The position numbers were made by a program, and so were the translations under genes. Of a stretch of DNA of 64,000 nt, positions 31,643-41,977 are shown piece after piece; the first letter of the stretch is position 1, and each line of letters starts with the position of its first letter. Below the pieces are notes generated by a model. It saw only the letters and a program-made list of their open reading frames with translations. It had not been told where the DNA came from and made no database searches. This DNA comes from Boothiomyces macroporosus (taxonomy: Eukaryota; Chytridiomycota; Chytridiomycetes; Rhizophydiales; Terramycetaceae), in contig JADGKB010000030.1 in the NCBI GenBank assembly GCA_027604185.1, positions 1-64,000 on the forward strand, read 5' to 3'.

Positions 31643-33942
31643 TTACTTCCACTTTGTTGGGTTTGGAACCTAATATTAAAATAATAAATATACCGGATAC
31701 ACCCATCTTAATTTTTGTGGAATTTCCATTGGTAATTTCTCAATAGCTTTGATGGCTTCAGTTCGCGGTCCATAAAACTTTTGCAAACTTACTCCGAAAA
31801 CACCAATATCTTGAGTGTCTAAATTTGGTTCGTCTTTTGGAGAACTATATTCTGCTTCCTTTTCCATTGCTTCTGTTGGTTGTAGTTTCTCTACAGATTT
31901 GCTACCATGGAGTTGCTTTTCAATCAATATAGCTTTCGAGCCTCCTAAGGATTTGGTCAGAGCTCGGGGCATTGAAAGTCGAGTAACAGATTCTTTAAGT
32001 TGCTTTGGTAAATGCAAATGAAGCTTTTCGCCTTTCTTCCTTACTAGTGATTTCCTTTTGCGTTTTGGAGCAACAGGCTCTGGCTGTTCTTGAATTTCAT
32101 TGATATTCAATTGTGACACTCTGTTTGACAGCTTTTCATTTTCAGGCTTTTCTTTTGGAGGCTTCAGTTGAAAGTTGGCAATGAATATTCCATTTCCGGT
32201 ACTGTTCGAGGGTCTGATGGTAAAACATTCTTCGATTTCATCGTCTCTTTCTTTTTCAGTTGGAATATCTGGTAACACATACACAAGCTTCCATTCTACG
32301 CCATAACGATCTCGTTAAAGAGCTGTTACCTAATGTTTCTTCAACTACTTGTTCATTTTCTTCTGCATGTATTGATCTAGTAACATAAAGAATATTTTTG
32401 ACTTTTGGCAGCTTGAAGGCGTGTTTTAATACAGTAACTTGTTGACGCTTTAAAGTATACAAATCCTTTTGCGTAATATGGTCGACCGGGTACTCTACGG
32501 TTAAGAAATTATACCTTCTTCTTGTAGCATGTAACTTAATTTATCCACAATTGTTGTGCCTGAATTAACAGGTTCAACGATAGCCAGCTCTACTTGAGCG
32601 AACCTTGGATCATGCATATCAAAAGTTGAAAATTCTTCATCGATAATAGTTACATCTTGATTAGATTATTGTTACTTGTACAGCCATATAGCTTTAAATT
32701 CATATGAAGCGTTTCCAACCTTCCTGGTCGGCTTTCAAAAGCAAAAATTCGGCCAGTTGGACCAACCAAGGCTGACAGCTGGGCAATTTTGGTACCTATG
32801 TTACTTTTTGAATACCGCATCCTGCCCTTGCATCGAGAATATGCATTCCTTTCGTAACGTAAGATGCAACTTGCTGTGGACAGTACATGCTCGCTTTATC
32901 TTGGAAAATCAAATATCCTTCAGTCACAAGAGGTCCAGCTTTTATTTCCGCATATATTGAAGGCGGGAGAATAAGTAAATCATCGAAATCATCATCAACA
33001 TAAATTAATCTATCAATATGGCGACTAATTAAGGATTTGATTACTTGCATATTTCGTCTGGAATGTTGTTTAGGGTCTCCATCTCTATAAAGTAACCCAA
33101 ATCTCTTATTCTCTTTGTCAACTCTTTTTTTCCGATTTTTAATCTATTGATTCGCAAAGTTTTTGGAATATCAACTGGTATTAAGCTCTATTAACCTGCC
33201 ATAACTTCCTTTTCTCTGACTTTGTCAGGCAGGATATTCTCCATCTGTTCCCTAGGATCGTCTCCTCTTGCTCCCAGCTCGATTCTTAATCTGGCATACG
33301 CAGCACTGAATTTAACCTGGAAATTTCGAAGTGTTTCCTCTAAATCGCGAACTAGGTCAACACATGCCGTTTGGTACTTTAATTCCTGGGGTGAAATGTT
33401 GGGCGGTAAGTCGTAATTAATTCCAGGATAGTATTTAAAATCGAAATGGTGTTTCATCAAGTCAAAGATTAGGATTTTTGCAAGACCCAAACTGTCAAGA
33501 AACTGTTTTAGAAGTATTTACTTGGTTATTGAAGACCAAAAATTGAGTTTTGACTAACAGCAAGTCGATATATGGAAGGTCTTGTTTAAAAAATCTTACA
33601 TTTCATTGTTCCGTATACCAGCTTCAATACTCTGTCACTCATTTCCTTTCCGACATAGTCCAAATCCTTTTCTCCAGCAAGCCATTTAAACTTCGACCTT
33701 ATAGTACCTACGAAAGCGCCTTCATTCACTATATTTTCTAAAGTTTCAGCTGCGAAAAGCAATTCGTGATAAGTGTGAATGGTTCTATCATCTGAAGAAT
33801 CTAACAGAGGATGTTTCTTTTGCAAGTTCGGTTCTGAAATGGCATTCCTATTTAACTTTGCGTGTTTTTGGACTTCACTTTTGTGTGGTGCTCTATGCAA
33901 ATTTCCCTCTGACACTGATTGTTTCTTTAGTTCGTTTTTCAT
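31643..33942 (-). CDS. NSUN7: NSUN7-like RNA methyltransferase-fold protein lacking both active-site cysteines
   Basis: Ten exons (33942-33600, 33580-33522, 33502-33196, 33174-33097, 33076-32816, 32795-32676, 32655-32515, 32494-32330, 32310-31694, 31669-31643) with nine introns of 19-24 nt give 705 residues; human NSUN7 has about 718. Family blocks in order: FSAAYARLRIELGARGD and ILPDKVREKEV, LRINRLKIGKKELT, YVDDDFDDLLILP, LIFQDKAS, SAM motif ILDARAGCGTKIAQLSALV, IVEPVNSG, YTLKRQQVTVLKHAFKL, HAEENEQVV, TIRPSNSTGNGIFIANF and the end KLRWVYPV. The usual motif IV P-C-S-G reads PVNSG and motif VI T-C-S reads VTRSI, so neither catalytic cysteine is present. The fold and SAM site persist. NSUN7 is tied to sperm motility in mammals. 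The fourth intron (33077-33096) and last intron are the least certain. Confidence 0.85.
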
Positions 33943-34126
33943 ACAAATAATTGACGTGCATACGCGTCATTTCACAATTCTATAGATGCAAGTAAGAGTG
34001 CTGCTTATTCAGGGCTCTGAATTTGATTTTGAGTGAATATGGCATTTACATTTTTTATGGGTTGGTTTTGTCGTGGATATTCATTCATGGATAAATGAGC
34101 ATCCAACACCTCACCTCCTAAAGAAG

Positions 34127-36505
34127 ATGGCATTCAACGCAAATGAATCCCAAGTAGGCAAGTTCTTGCCGCTATTAGACATGTCATCAAAATCGTTAAT
34201 GGTGCAAGGCAACGAAGGCTACCTACCAGCAGCACTAAAAGCTAGGCAATTGTACAATCAAATGGGTATTCCCTGTCATGCTGTTAACAATTCCAAAAAT
34301 CATAGAATTGCAAAGCCGTCTCATATCGTTCACAAATCATGGTGCAGTTTTAGCCAAAATTCCAAGTGTATATGTCAATTATACAATCCAAATCCGCCTA
34401 AAGAGACATTGGTGAGAGTTGGTAAGCTAATGCTAACATGACAGAATGCACAAAAGGAAAAATCAATGGTTTTGTAGAGTATGCGGAAATGGCAAACGAA
34501 AATGGAGCTTATAATTTAACCAAAAGCATTTTGCAATGCTTCGAGGCTCAAAGGAATATGGAAATTGAAGAAAGAGCAAACACCATGGTATACCCTGTTC
34601 TGAATACAAAATGGAATAGAAAGGTGGGTGAAGATACCCTCCTCAAAATAGAAATTCCAGAAATCAAACTGAAAAGGATAACCACTCCAAAGAGACCCAA
34701 ACCGCTATTAAAAAGAAAATCACCAGAAAAGGAGCTTTCTCTGGCTGTCATGGCTGAATTTTACCCAAAGGAATTGGTCACTGAGGATGTTGAATTGCTT
34801 GAACAAGCGAGGAGGATTGAACAGCAGAGGCAGGAAAAAAGAGAACGAATAGCTGAGAAAGTGAGGCTTCAAAAGGAAAAGGCGAAACAAATCAAGATCA
34901 AGCTCGAGAAACGAAAGGCACTACAAACAAACCGGGCAATCGAGCAAGCCCAATTAGCACAGCAGGAAGAACAGAAAAAAGAATTAGAAGTGCAAGAAAG
35001 ACGATTGAAAAGACTTGACTTACAGAAAGGAAGGAAAGGGAGCCGTTCAAATATGGGATTATCACGGAAAAGAAAAAACAGCAAGAAAAGTGTCGATTCA
35101 GAGAGCAAGTCCCAACTTGATATATCAGATTTCGATAACCCATCTGTAGATTCCGTTGCGGTTTTCGAAAACGGTCTGGAAGAGAACCAATTTAATTCTT
35201 CTCAAGAATTAGCATCTGACACGCCAGCTGGAACCAACGAACAGAATAAAAGTGAACAATTACAACCTTCTGATGGAAATATTGAGGGCTCAGCAGCAGA
35301 TAATCTCTCACAAGACCCGTCCGCAAGCACTCAGCTACAGAATATCGACTCAAGTACAGCTAAACCAACACCAGAGTCTGCAGAAATGATTAATAATTCC
35401 CAGAATAGTCAATTACCTGACTTGCCTGAAAAAGAAAGTGCTGCAACTCAAGATTTTGAAGGCACTGTCTCTAGGGTGGAATATACAGACGAGCCAATTA
35501 CAGACCTTTCTAATGATCCTGAGTCGGTTTTGAAATTGGATTCACATAACCATCCTCCAACTGGTGAAGGTGCATCTACCTTGGATGATGAAAAGAAACA
35601 GATACTTGAAGCAGTAGAAAATATGACTCCAAGGCAATCTGTTAGAACATCTGTATTTAGTAAAAACGGACAGCGCTACAACGAAAACGATCACTATTAC
35701 CGTAGAAAGAGTGTTGACAGCATGCGAAGACAATCGATAAATGAGGAAGCAATTCTCCAAGCAAACTATAGAGGCTATGACGAGAGTGGACCGCGCACAG
35801 TAGATACAAATTCACCTTTTGGTTATGGAAAATCTCGGCGACATCGTTTTTCAATTGCTTCTCGTGGAGAGATATCGCACAGTAGCTCACAAAGAGAAAT
35901 TGCGAATCAAACAAGAAGGTCGGTCGGGTCTGATAATAGCTATTACATGGATGATGACGGCGTCCTAATCCTAAAAGACCAAGGTATTTCCTACTTTAAT
36001 CTTAGTAACTTTGGACATGGAGGAGATAAAGTACCAAAGCGAAGCAGAGTCTGAAGTTGCAAATTTGCGAGATATTGTAAAGAAAAGTAAAACAAAAGGA
36101 AATGAAATGGCAAGGGATGAAACAGATACCAACAGTTCCCATCAAAAGAAAGGCTATGACAAAGAATATGTTCTTGAAAAAGATTTGAATGTTGAAAGAA
36201 GTAAACTCAAGTTTGGCATCGAAGGGTACAAAAAAAAGTCGCTGCAGCCATTTGTTACCAGGATCCCAATCAAAAGGTCGAATGTAAAATACGTTCCGCC
36301 CATCAACGATGCCGTGCACAAGTTCATTGGCAGACCAGTATTCCCTTCGCAGAACCAATTTCTGTACGAAACAACTTACTTTAAAGTTGATTTCGATGCA
36401 CTTAAAGAAGAAAGCGAAGAAGAAGAAGACTTTGATACACCATACATTCCTCCAAGTGACTCATTAGAATTTTCACCAGAAGATTCTTTAGCTACAGATA
36501 AATAA
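34127..36505 (+). CDS. Uncharacterised long, charged protein (about 777 residues)
   Basis: Exons 34127?-34421, 34445-35983 and 36006-36505, with introns of 23 and 22 nt, give one continuous frame. The start is uncertain: the frame is open upstream to 34037 without an ATG, so an additional 5' exon may exist. Residues 1-140 look folded (KFLPLLDMSSKSLMVQGNEG, ALKARQLYNQMGIP, INGFVEYAEMANENGAYNLT). Residues 200-310 are a highly charged helix (RRIEQQRQEKRERIAEKVR). Residues 320-600 are acidic, Ser/Gln-rich and probably disordered. The C-terminus has IPIKRSNVKYVPPINDAV and FIGRPVFPSQNQFLYET. No family is recognised. Its start lies close to the NSUN7-like start on the other strand, so a flagellar role is possible but unproven. 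Confidence 0.6.
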
Positions 36506-36506
36506 A

Positions 36507-36887
36507 TTAATTGAAAATTCTGTTTATTCTGTTCCACATTTTTTTTTCGCACTTTCGGTAATTTTCCAGCAACAAGTCATTGAATCCAAAGGTATTGTTG
36601 TCGTGATCCAAGAGAAGTTCGATTGTAGAATAGCCTATACCTTGAACATCATCCATTACTACTTCCAACGCCTTTGTTAGTATTGGAATACTTCTTTTTC
36701 CTGTCGGATCATATCAGTAAGCGCAGTTACAGGTATTTTTGAACCTTGCGCTTCAGGTGTTGCATAATCATGTTGCACGCTAATTTTGCCTTGAATAATA
36801 TCCTGAGTCAATCAAATATACGTTGAATAGCTCAAAATTCAACTCTTGCGCGTCAAACGAATATTCATCCATTTCAGTATCAACCAT
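36507..36887 (-). CDS. Hidden small gene, 113-residue acidic protein
   Basis: This gene is invisible as a single open frame because its three exons (36887-36822, 36802-36692, 36671-36507) are each short. Two introns of 19 nt (GTATATTTGATTGACTCAG) and 20 nt (GTATTCCAATACTAACAAAG) match the window consensus and restore frame twice. The product begins MVDTEMDEYSFDAQELNFEL, has a middle KIPVTALTDMIRQEKEALEV and ends ENYRKCEKKMWNRINRIFN. It is helical and acidic at the N-terminus and basic at the C-terminus. I do not recognise a family. The stop codon is one base from the stop of the convergent gene, and the start is 92 bp from the divergent armadillo-like gene. Confidence 0.62.
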
Positions 36888-36979
36888 TGGCTAATTAGAA
36901 AGTTTCTACCTTCATCTTTTTATTCAAACTTTTCATTTTCAATTGTCAAGTTTGAATTTGGTAAACAAAAAAATTTGAC

Positions 36980-38737
36980 ATGGATTTTGACTTTGACACG
37001 ATAATTGAATCATTACATGATCAAAAATCTCAGAAACAGATAGCAGAGAATATTTTAGACGCTCAGTATACCGCTGATATTGTACCATCTGATTTTAATT
37101 TTACAAAAGATCATATTGGATATTTTATGACGCTGTTAAAAACTGGATCGGTGCAGGTAGAGAGAGCGGCCATGATATTACTTACACTTGTTGTACATAT
37201 ACCTTGCGGATTTCAATCTAGTAGGATAGATATGATTGTAAGTGGGGGGCTACTACAATTTATCATTGATCAAGCTGTTCCTCTCTTTCATGTTCAAAAA
37301 GAGAAAAGCTTAGACTTGGGAATACTTTTTCTCAAATTCATACATGCAGTAATTAAAGGCAGTGAAAGCGTGACGAGAAAGATTATCAATTCAGAAGAAC
37401 CACTTTTCAATTCGTTAGTAGTGATTTTGGAAAGCAGTAGTAGTAATCTTACTTTTGTAGAATATAGCTGTAGAATTATCAAAGCGATCAGCGAGTATCA
37501 ATCCTTGCGAGCTTTTTTGCGAAAGACAGACACAGACACCACCCTCCTGGAATTTTTAAAGACAGAATCTGGGAAAATTGAAAGCAACTGCTTCTATGTT
37601 GTTAAAGCCTTGACGAATATGATGGTGCATAGCGACGAATCTAAACTTGATCTGCTGAAAAATGGGATAGTTGAACCATTGATTGTCTTATTGCCCTTAT
37701 ATCCCTCTCTGGTTGTTCAATTCTTTGCACATTTATTGCCTCAGAATGAGCTAGAGTTGGATGATAGAGTTAATGAACAGATATTGCAAATGGTAAATCT
37801 GATAAAAACAATGTTGAAAGAAACCAAGGAACAATCATTGATAGATGAATATCTTTACGCAATAAGCAAGTATTCAAAGTATAGCAAGGTGCTTCAACAT
37901 TTAGATTTATTTGATTGGTTGGTAAACCTGCCAACTCAATCCGAGCAATCGTTATGTGTTTTAGCAAATATGACATTTCATGACAAGAATGAATTGTTTA
38001 AAAAGCACTACAAGAATTTAGTTTCAACACTGTGGAAATCGCTGAACGATGACAGTCTGGCTGGTAACGCACTAGCCGTTCTTGTAAATTTGGCTTTTCA
38101 CGACAAGGAATCCCAGAAGATATGTGTGGATGTTGGCCCAGATCTGTTTCCACATCTTTTCAAACTATCAGAGCATACAAATGAAATTATTGCTAAAACT
38201 AGTTTAGAATGTATTAGGAATCTTTGTATAGACGATCAAGCTTGCACTACTATCCTGCAAGTAGGTCTAGAGAGAATGTTTGAAACTATAAAAGAACGGA
38301 AACCAGATTTGCGAATTGAAACGATGCAGATAGTAAGAAATATTTTCTTGATATCTCCCGACTGTTTTGACAAGGTATTCAGACAAGCCTGTTTCATACC
38401 AGAAATAGTGTCTAGCTTATCACAATCAGCAGACTTGCAGAAATGTGCCCTTGATATAATAGAATTCCTAGTCGACAAGAAACAAGACAACCTGAAGATT
38501 CTCCTTCTTGATTGCGGTATACAAAGTGCCCTCTTGGAAATGACAGCAAAGAATTCTCCATACACGAAAACAGCTTGCAAGCTATTCGTAAACTTGAAAA
38601 AGTTTCGGTTGAAATTTCTAGACTGTGATATCTGGAAAACCGTGTTGCGACAATGGGATGACGACGATAAAAAGTATGGAAGAAAGAAAGCCAAAGCAGC
38701 AGTCAAACCCAAGAAGAAAATCAAAAAGAAAAAGTAG
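36980..38737 (+). CDS. Armadillo/HEAT-like helical repeat protein (585 residues)
   Basis: An intact frame with no intron. From about residue 40 to 555 the sequence is a run of paired hydrophobic helices typical of armadillo or HEAT repeats: MFETIKERKPDLRIETMQIV, LAVLVNLAFHDKESQKICVD, TSLECIRNLCIDDQACTTIL, CVLANMTFHDKNELFKK. The repeated phrase L.N.(T/A)FHDK in two repeats is characteristic of this protein itself. The C-terminus is a lysine-rich tail (KKAKAAVKPKKKIKKKK) that suits nuclear or nucleic-acid association. I cannot tie it to a named family; generic armadillo scaffold or ribosome-biogenesis factor are possibilities. Confidence 0.72.
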   Translation: MDFDFDTIIESLHDQKSQKQIAENILDAQYTADIVPSDFNFTKDHIGYFMTLLKTGSVQVERAAMILLTLVVHIPCGFQSSRIDMIVSGGLLQFIIDQAVPLFHVQKEKSLDLGILFLKFIHAVIKGSESVTRKIINSEEPLFNSLVVILESSSSNLTFVEYSCRIIKAISEYQSLRAFLRKTDTDTTLLEFLKTESGKIESNCFYVVKALTNMMVHSDESKLDLLKNGIVEPLIVLLPLYPSLVVQFFAHLLPQNELELDDRVNEQILQMVNLIKTMLKETKEQSLIDEYLYAISKYSKYSKVLQHLDLFDWLVNLPTQSEQSLCVLANMTFHDKNELFKKHYKNLVSTLWKSLNDDSLAGNALAVLVNLAFHDKESQKICVDVGPDLFPHLFKLSEHTNEIIAKTSLECIRNLCIDDQACTTILQVGLERMFETIKERKPDLRIETMQIVRNIFLISPDCFDKVFRQACFIPEIVSSLSQSADLQKCALDIIEFLVDKKQDNLKILLLDCGIQSALLEMTAKNSPYTKTACKLFVNLKKFRLKFLDCDIWKTVLRQWDDDDKKYGRKKAKAAVKPKKKIKKKK

Positions 38738-38913
38738 TTTTATTGCTTGAGGTAAGCGTCCGCCATCTCGTAATAAACCTTTTCCAATACTTTCATCACT
38801 TGCTCCTTTTTTTTCTTTTCCTTTTCCTTGTTCTCCATACTTTTTTTTCCATTCTCTTTCTTTTATTCAGCTTTGCTTGGTACTGTTCAATTCCATTTTT
38901 TTGTTTTTTCAAA

Positions 38914-40034
38914 ATGCTACTGGAGAACCTTGCACAGATTTACCAGTCGATCCCATTTGTACCATTGATCCCTGTATTTCACTATTGTCTGATCAAGCAT
39001 ACAAGCATACCAATCAAATATTACACGACAGTCTTTTTGATTTCGCTTGCAGTATTGCCAACAATCAAAGTACCAGGAACATTTGTAATTCACTTGATGT
39101 TTCCATATCTAGTGCTTTGGTTCCGATTTTGTTATTTGCTTTGTATTGATTTTGGATTGGTAAAGTCGTTTGGGTTTTGGGAATATATTAGATTCATAAT
39201 CTCTATGGAAACACCAAAGAGATTTAATTTACCAACAGATCCAAGAACTATTAAGCCGCAGGATCTACAATTAAGTTATGTGTTAAAATATACTGGAACA
39301 GGGTTGCTTAAATATTTTCTTTATTCGCTGATATTATCCTATGTTCGGGAAACGAGATTCCACTGGAACCCAACCAAATTACAATTATACCAGTTTGACG
39401 ATCCATGGGTAGCGATTGATTTGTATTTACTAGGGCTGGCGTTATCCCTTCTGTTGGATTATGGTAAGAATAGCTAATTATAGCTGATCATTTGCTGATA
39501 TTACCATTATGCTACATTTTCAAGATGGAGTATACACCAATTATGAATGCAGTATATCTCTCTTGTTCTGTTAGGGAATTTTGGGGATCTAGATGGAATT
39601 CAATGATTCAAAGAGGTTTAAAGTGTAGCATCTTTGATCCAGTGCTAGAAGCGCTAAAAGGCTTTCCGATACCATTTAAATTCAAAGTAACCATCGCCAC
39701 TTTATTGACATTTGTATTTAGCGCGATAATGCACGAATGGTGCATCCTTATTGTATGTGATGAGCCAACAACATATGAACAGCTCGCATTCTTTACTGTG
39801 CAGGCATTCATATGCACATTTGAAGTACTGGTTTCAATAATGTTCAAGAGGATATTTGGGCTAAAGATAGGACATGTCTTCCCAAAGGTGGTACAGGTCT
39901 TGTGGGCAACAATTGCCGTCCTTTCCACATCTCCCTTATTCCTCAATCCTTTTATACGAGGAAAGGTCTTTGACAAGTTTCACTTGGATTATGATATCAT
40001 GAAGGCATACGTAGAAAGGAATTTCTTGAAATAA
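38914..40034 (+). CDS. Membrane-bound O-acyltransferase of the wax-synthase type (MBOAT_2-like)
   Basis: Exons 38914-39463 and 39484-40034 with the 20-nt intron GTAAGAATAGCTAATTATAG give 366 residues and about eight membrane helices. Two family signatures are present: REFWGSRWNSMIQ in the second half and the catalytic-His block FSAIMHEWCIL. The N-terminal half has the characteristic KRFNLPTDPRTIKPQ loop before the membrane helices. Such enzymes acylate alcohols or terpenoid/polyketide hydroxyls using acyl-CoA in the ER membrane; wax synthase and Tri7-like acetyltransferases are the closest concepts. The start at 38914 is preferred over an upstream in-frame ATG because the latter would add a poly-Phe/Leu stretch coded by pyrimidine-rich leader. 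Confidence 0.78.
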
Positions 40035-40126
40035 AGATACTATAATATCCTTGTTACTAAGCAAGAATGCTATTCCATGATCCCCAACAGAGATGCTTCA
40101 GTTCATCGACAACAAGGCGATTTAAA

Positions 40127-40191
40127 TTAGGGCTATACTTACCAAGATTAACCCAAGTTTAGATTGGGGCTATATTTACCAAGATTAGCCC
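40127..40191. repeat. Pair of 28-bp direct repeats upstream of the mitochondrial S12 gene
   Basis: Two imperfect 28-bp copies lie at 40127-40154 and 40164-40191; both read GGGCTATA(C/T)TTACCAAG then ATTA(A/G)CCC. Together they also place AGGGCTA (40129) and TAGCCCT (40186) in inverted orientation. Placed 56 bp before the ATG of the S12 gene, they could be a regulatory site, or simply a local duplication. Confidence 0.75.
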
Positions 40192-40246
40192 TAGTAATTA
40201 CCTCTTGGTAATCCACTGAAATCTTTACATTTTTTTTCAATCACAA

Positions 40247-40729
40247 ATGTTGAAATTCTTCAGACCACTAGCATTAATTAGACCAAAGCTATTTAATTTA
40301 CCGTTGAATTTCACACCAATCAGCAAGTTTCACTCTTCAGCACCTGCATTCGCAACTCTCAACCAAGTCATTAGAGGATGTCGTAAACCACAAATCAAAA
40401 AAGTTCCATCCCCAGCATTGGACGGATGCCCGCAAAGAAGAGGAGTTTGTCTTAAAATATTCACAGTTAAACCAAAGAAACCCAACTCTGCTCAACGTCA
40501 AGTATGTAGAGTAAAGCTGTCCACCAACAAGACTGTTCTAGCCTACATTCCCGGGGAAGGACATAACTTGCAAGAGCACTCTGTTGTATTGGTAAGAGGC
40601 GGTCGTGTTAGTGATTGTCCTGGTATCAGATACAAGGTCGTCAGGGGTGCATTGGATTGCCAAGGTGTAGTTGGACGAACTGTTTCAAGAAGCAAGTACG
40701 GAACAAAGAAACCTCAAAAAGACAAGTAA
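40247..40729 (+). CDS. MRPS12: Mitochondrial ribosomal protein uS12m
   Basis: A 160-residue frame without introns. An N-terminal mitochondrial presequence ([20 protein letters not shown], basic and hydroxylated) precedes the full S12 core: [45 protein letters not shown] (the decoding-site KPNSA loop), [20 protein letters not shown] and [19 protein letters not shown]. uS12 sits at the decoding centre of the small subunit. A ribosomal gene of bacterial origin, it is here nuclear and targeted by presequence. Only 33 bp separate it from the next gene on the same strand. Confidence 0.96.
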   Translation: MLKFFRPLALIRPKLFNLPLNFTPISKFHSSAPAFATLNQVIRGCRKPQIKKVPSPALDGCPQRRGVCLKIFTVKPKKPNSAQRQVCRVKLSTNKTVLAYIPGEGHNLQEHSVVLVRGGRVSDCPGIRYKVVRGALDCQGVVGRTVSRSKYGTKKPQKDK

Positions 40730-40762
40730 TATAATTTTTCCATTTAAATTTTCCTCATCTCT

Positions 40763-41953
40763 ATGTGTGATGAAAAACTAGTGAAAAAATATGGATGGGT
40801 GTTTGTGGGATTCACGATATTCTTGATCACAGTCACTCCACTCCTAGCACAGGTATACGTCTTCCATCCATTCTTTTCCTACCATTTCTACGATTACGAA
40901 TGGCTATGGGTTGGTCCGTTTCACTTGTCAGTCTTGTCGATCTGGATAAATTACTATTTAGGTTGCACTACAGACCCAGGAAGCACACCAAAGAACTACG
41001 ACCCTGTGAAAAAGGATGCTACGAAACAGAAACAGAAACCTCGATGGTGCAAGGACTGCCTGGCGTATAAACCACCACGCGCTCACCATTGTTCAGTTTG
41101 CAACAAATGCATTCTCAGGATGGATCATCACTGTCCATGGTTGAATAACTGTATAGGTCACAAGAATCACCCTCACTTTATAAGATTTTTAGGGTCAGTT
41201 TCATTTGCCAGTACTTATGGAGTTGCTCTGATTTGTATGCGTATATGGTACGTCATCAGCTATCAAAATCAAATGAACACTTATTTCAGAGGTCAAGTGG
41301 ATTACAAATTCAATGTTCACTACACTCCAGTATTTACTGATTCTCAAATATTCTCATTGTTATTTGTTGTCATTGTGTTTTTCGCATTGTTATTCACAGT
41401 TGGAATTTTAACTTTATGGCAGTTGTGGTATGTATCTAGGAATGTTTCAACCATTGAATCATTTGAAATGAATACTATTGATGATATGAAACGAAGAGGG
41501 CAGATTCCAAAAGAAAAGCGATTCCCATACGACTTGGGTGTTTATAGAAACTTTCAAGCTATGTTTGGGGATAATATGCCATTCTGGTGGTTTCCAAAAA
41601 CAAGTAAAGGGGATGGCGTACATTTTGAAGTTGATCCAGAAATCGAGAATGAATGGCCGCCAAGAGAATACTATTTGTACAAGAAATATCCAAATGGTAA
41701 GCCTAGTAAAGCGGATCAAGCTGAACTACGTAGATACAAGCATCATCGACGAGGCAGTGAGGGGTATTTAGTCAAACAATTGACTCCTGAAGAACGTGAA
41801 GCACTAGTAAACAACCCACCGAAACAAGCAGTTGAAGAAGAGTACATATCTAGTACCGATTATGATTCACTGTACAGCGAAGAAGAAGTTGAAGAGAACA
41901 GTGATGAAGAAAGCTTGATGGCTAGACAAAGAAGAATTACTAAAACCGAATAA
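40763..41953 (+). CDS. DHHC palmitoyltransferase (Pfa4/ZDHHC6-like)
   Basis: A 396-residue frame without introns. Four membrane helices lie at about 10-32, 48-67, 145-165 and 195-225. Between the second and third lies the zinc-bound catalytic domain: WCKDCLAYKPPRAHHCSVCN, then CILRMDHHCPWLNNCIGHKN with the DHHC at 121-124. The catalytic Cys takes the acyl group from acyl-CoA and passes it to substrate cysteines. The arrangement 'KPPRAHHCS..NKCI' and the long C-terminal cytosolic tail fit Pfa4 of fungi and ZDHHC6 of animals, ER enzymes. The tail ends in an acidic stretch (EEEVEENSDEESLM). The stop is 24 bp from the stop of the convergent Rab-like gene. Confidence 0.9.
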   Translation: MCDEKLVKKYGWVFVGFTIFLITVTPLLAQVYVFHPFFSYHFYDYEWLWVGPFHLSVLSIWINYYLGCTTDPGSTPKNYDPVKKDATKQKQKPRWCKDCLAYKPPRAHHCSVCNKCILRMDHHCPWLNNCIGHKNHPHFIRFLGSVSFASTYGVALICMRIWYVISYQNQMNTYFRGQVDYKFNVHYTPVFTDSQIFSLLFVVIVFFALLFTVGILTLWQLWYVSRNVSTIESFEMNTIDDMKRRGQIPKEKRFPYDLGVYRNFQAMFGDNMPFWWFPKTSKGDGVHFEVDPEIENEWPPREYYLYKKYPNGKPSKADQAELRRYKHHRRGSEGYLVKQLTPEEREALVNNPPKQAVEEEYISSTDYDSLYSEEEVEENSDEESLMARQRRITKTE

Positions 41954-41977
41954 AATTATTTTATTTAAAGTACATAG

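Noticed and set aside
32676..33985. Several plus-strand frames over the NSUN7-like gene
   Set aside because: They are antisense shadows; the minus-strand exons match NSUN7 throughout.
38740..38896. Possible short Lys-rich gene on the minus strand (42 residues) just upstream of the MBOAT gene
   Set aside because: A 24-nt intron leaves the wrong frame; only a 28-nt intron without a good branch site gives a continuous product. Low complexity makes a false positive likely.
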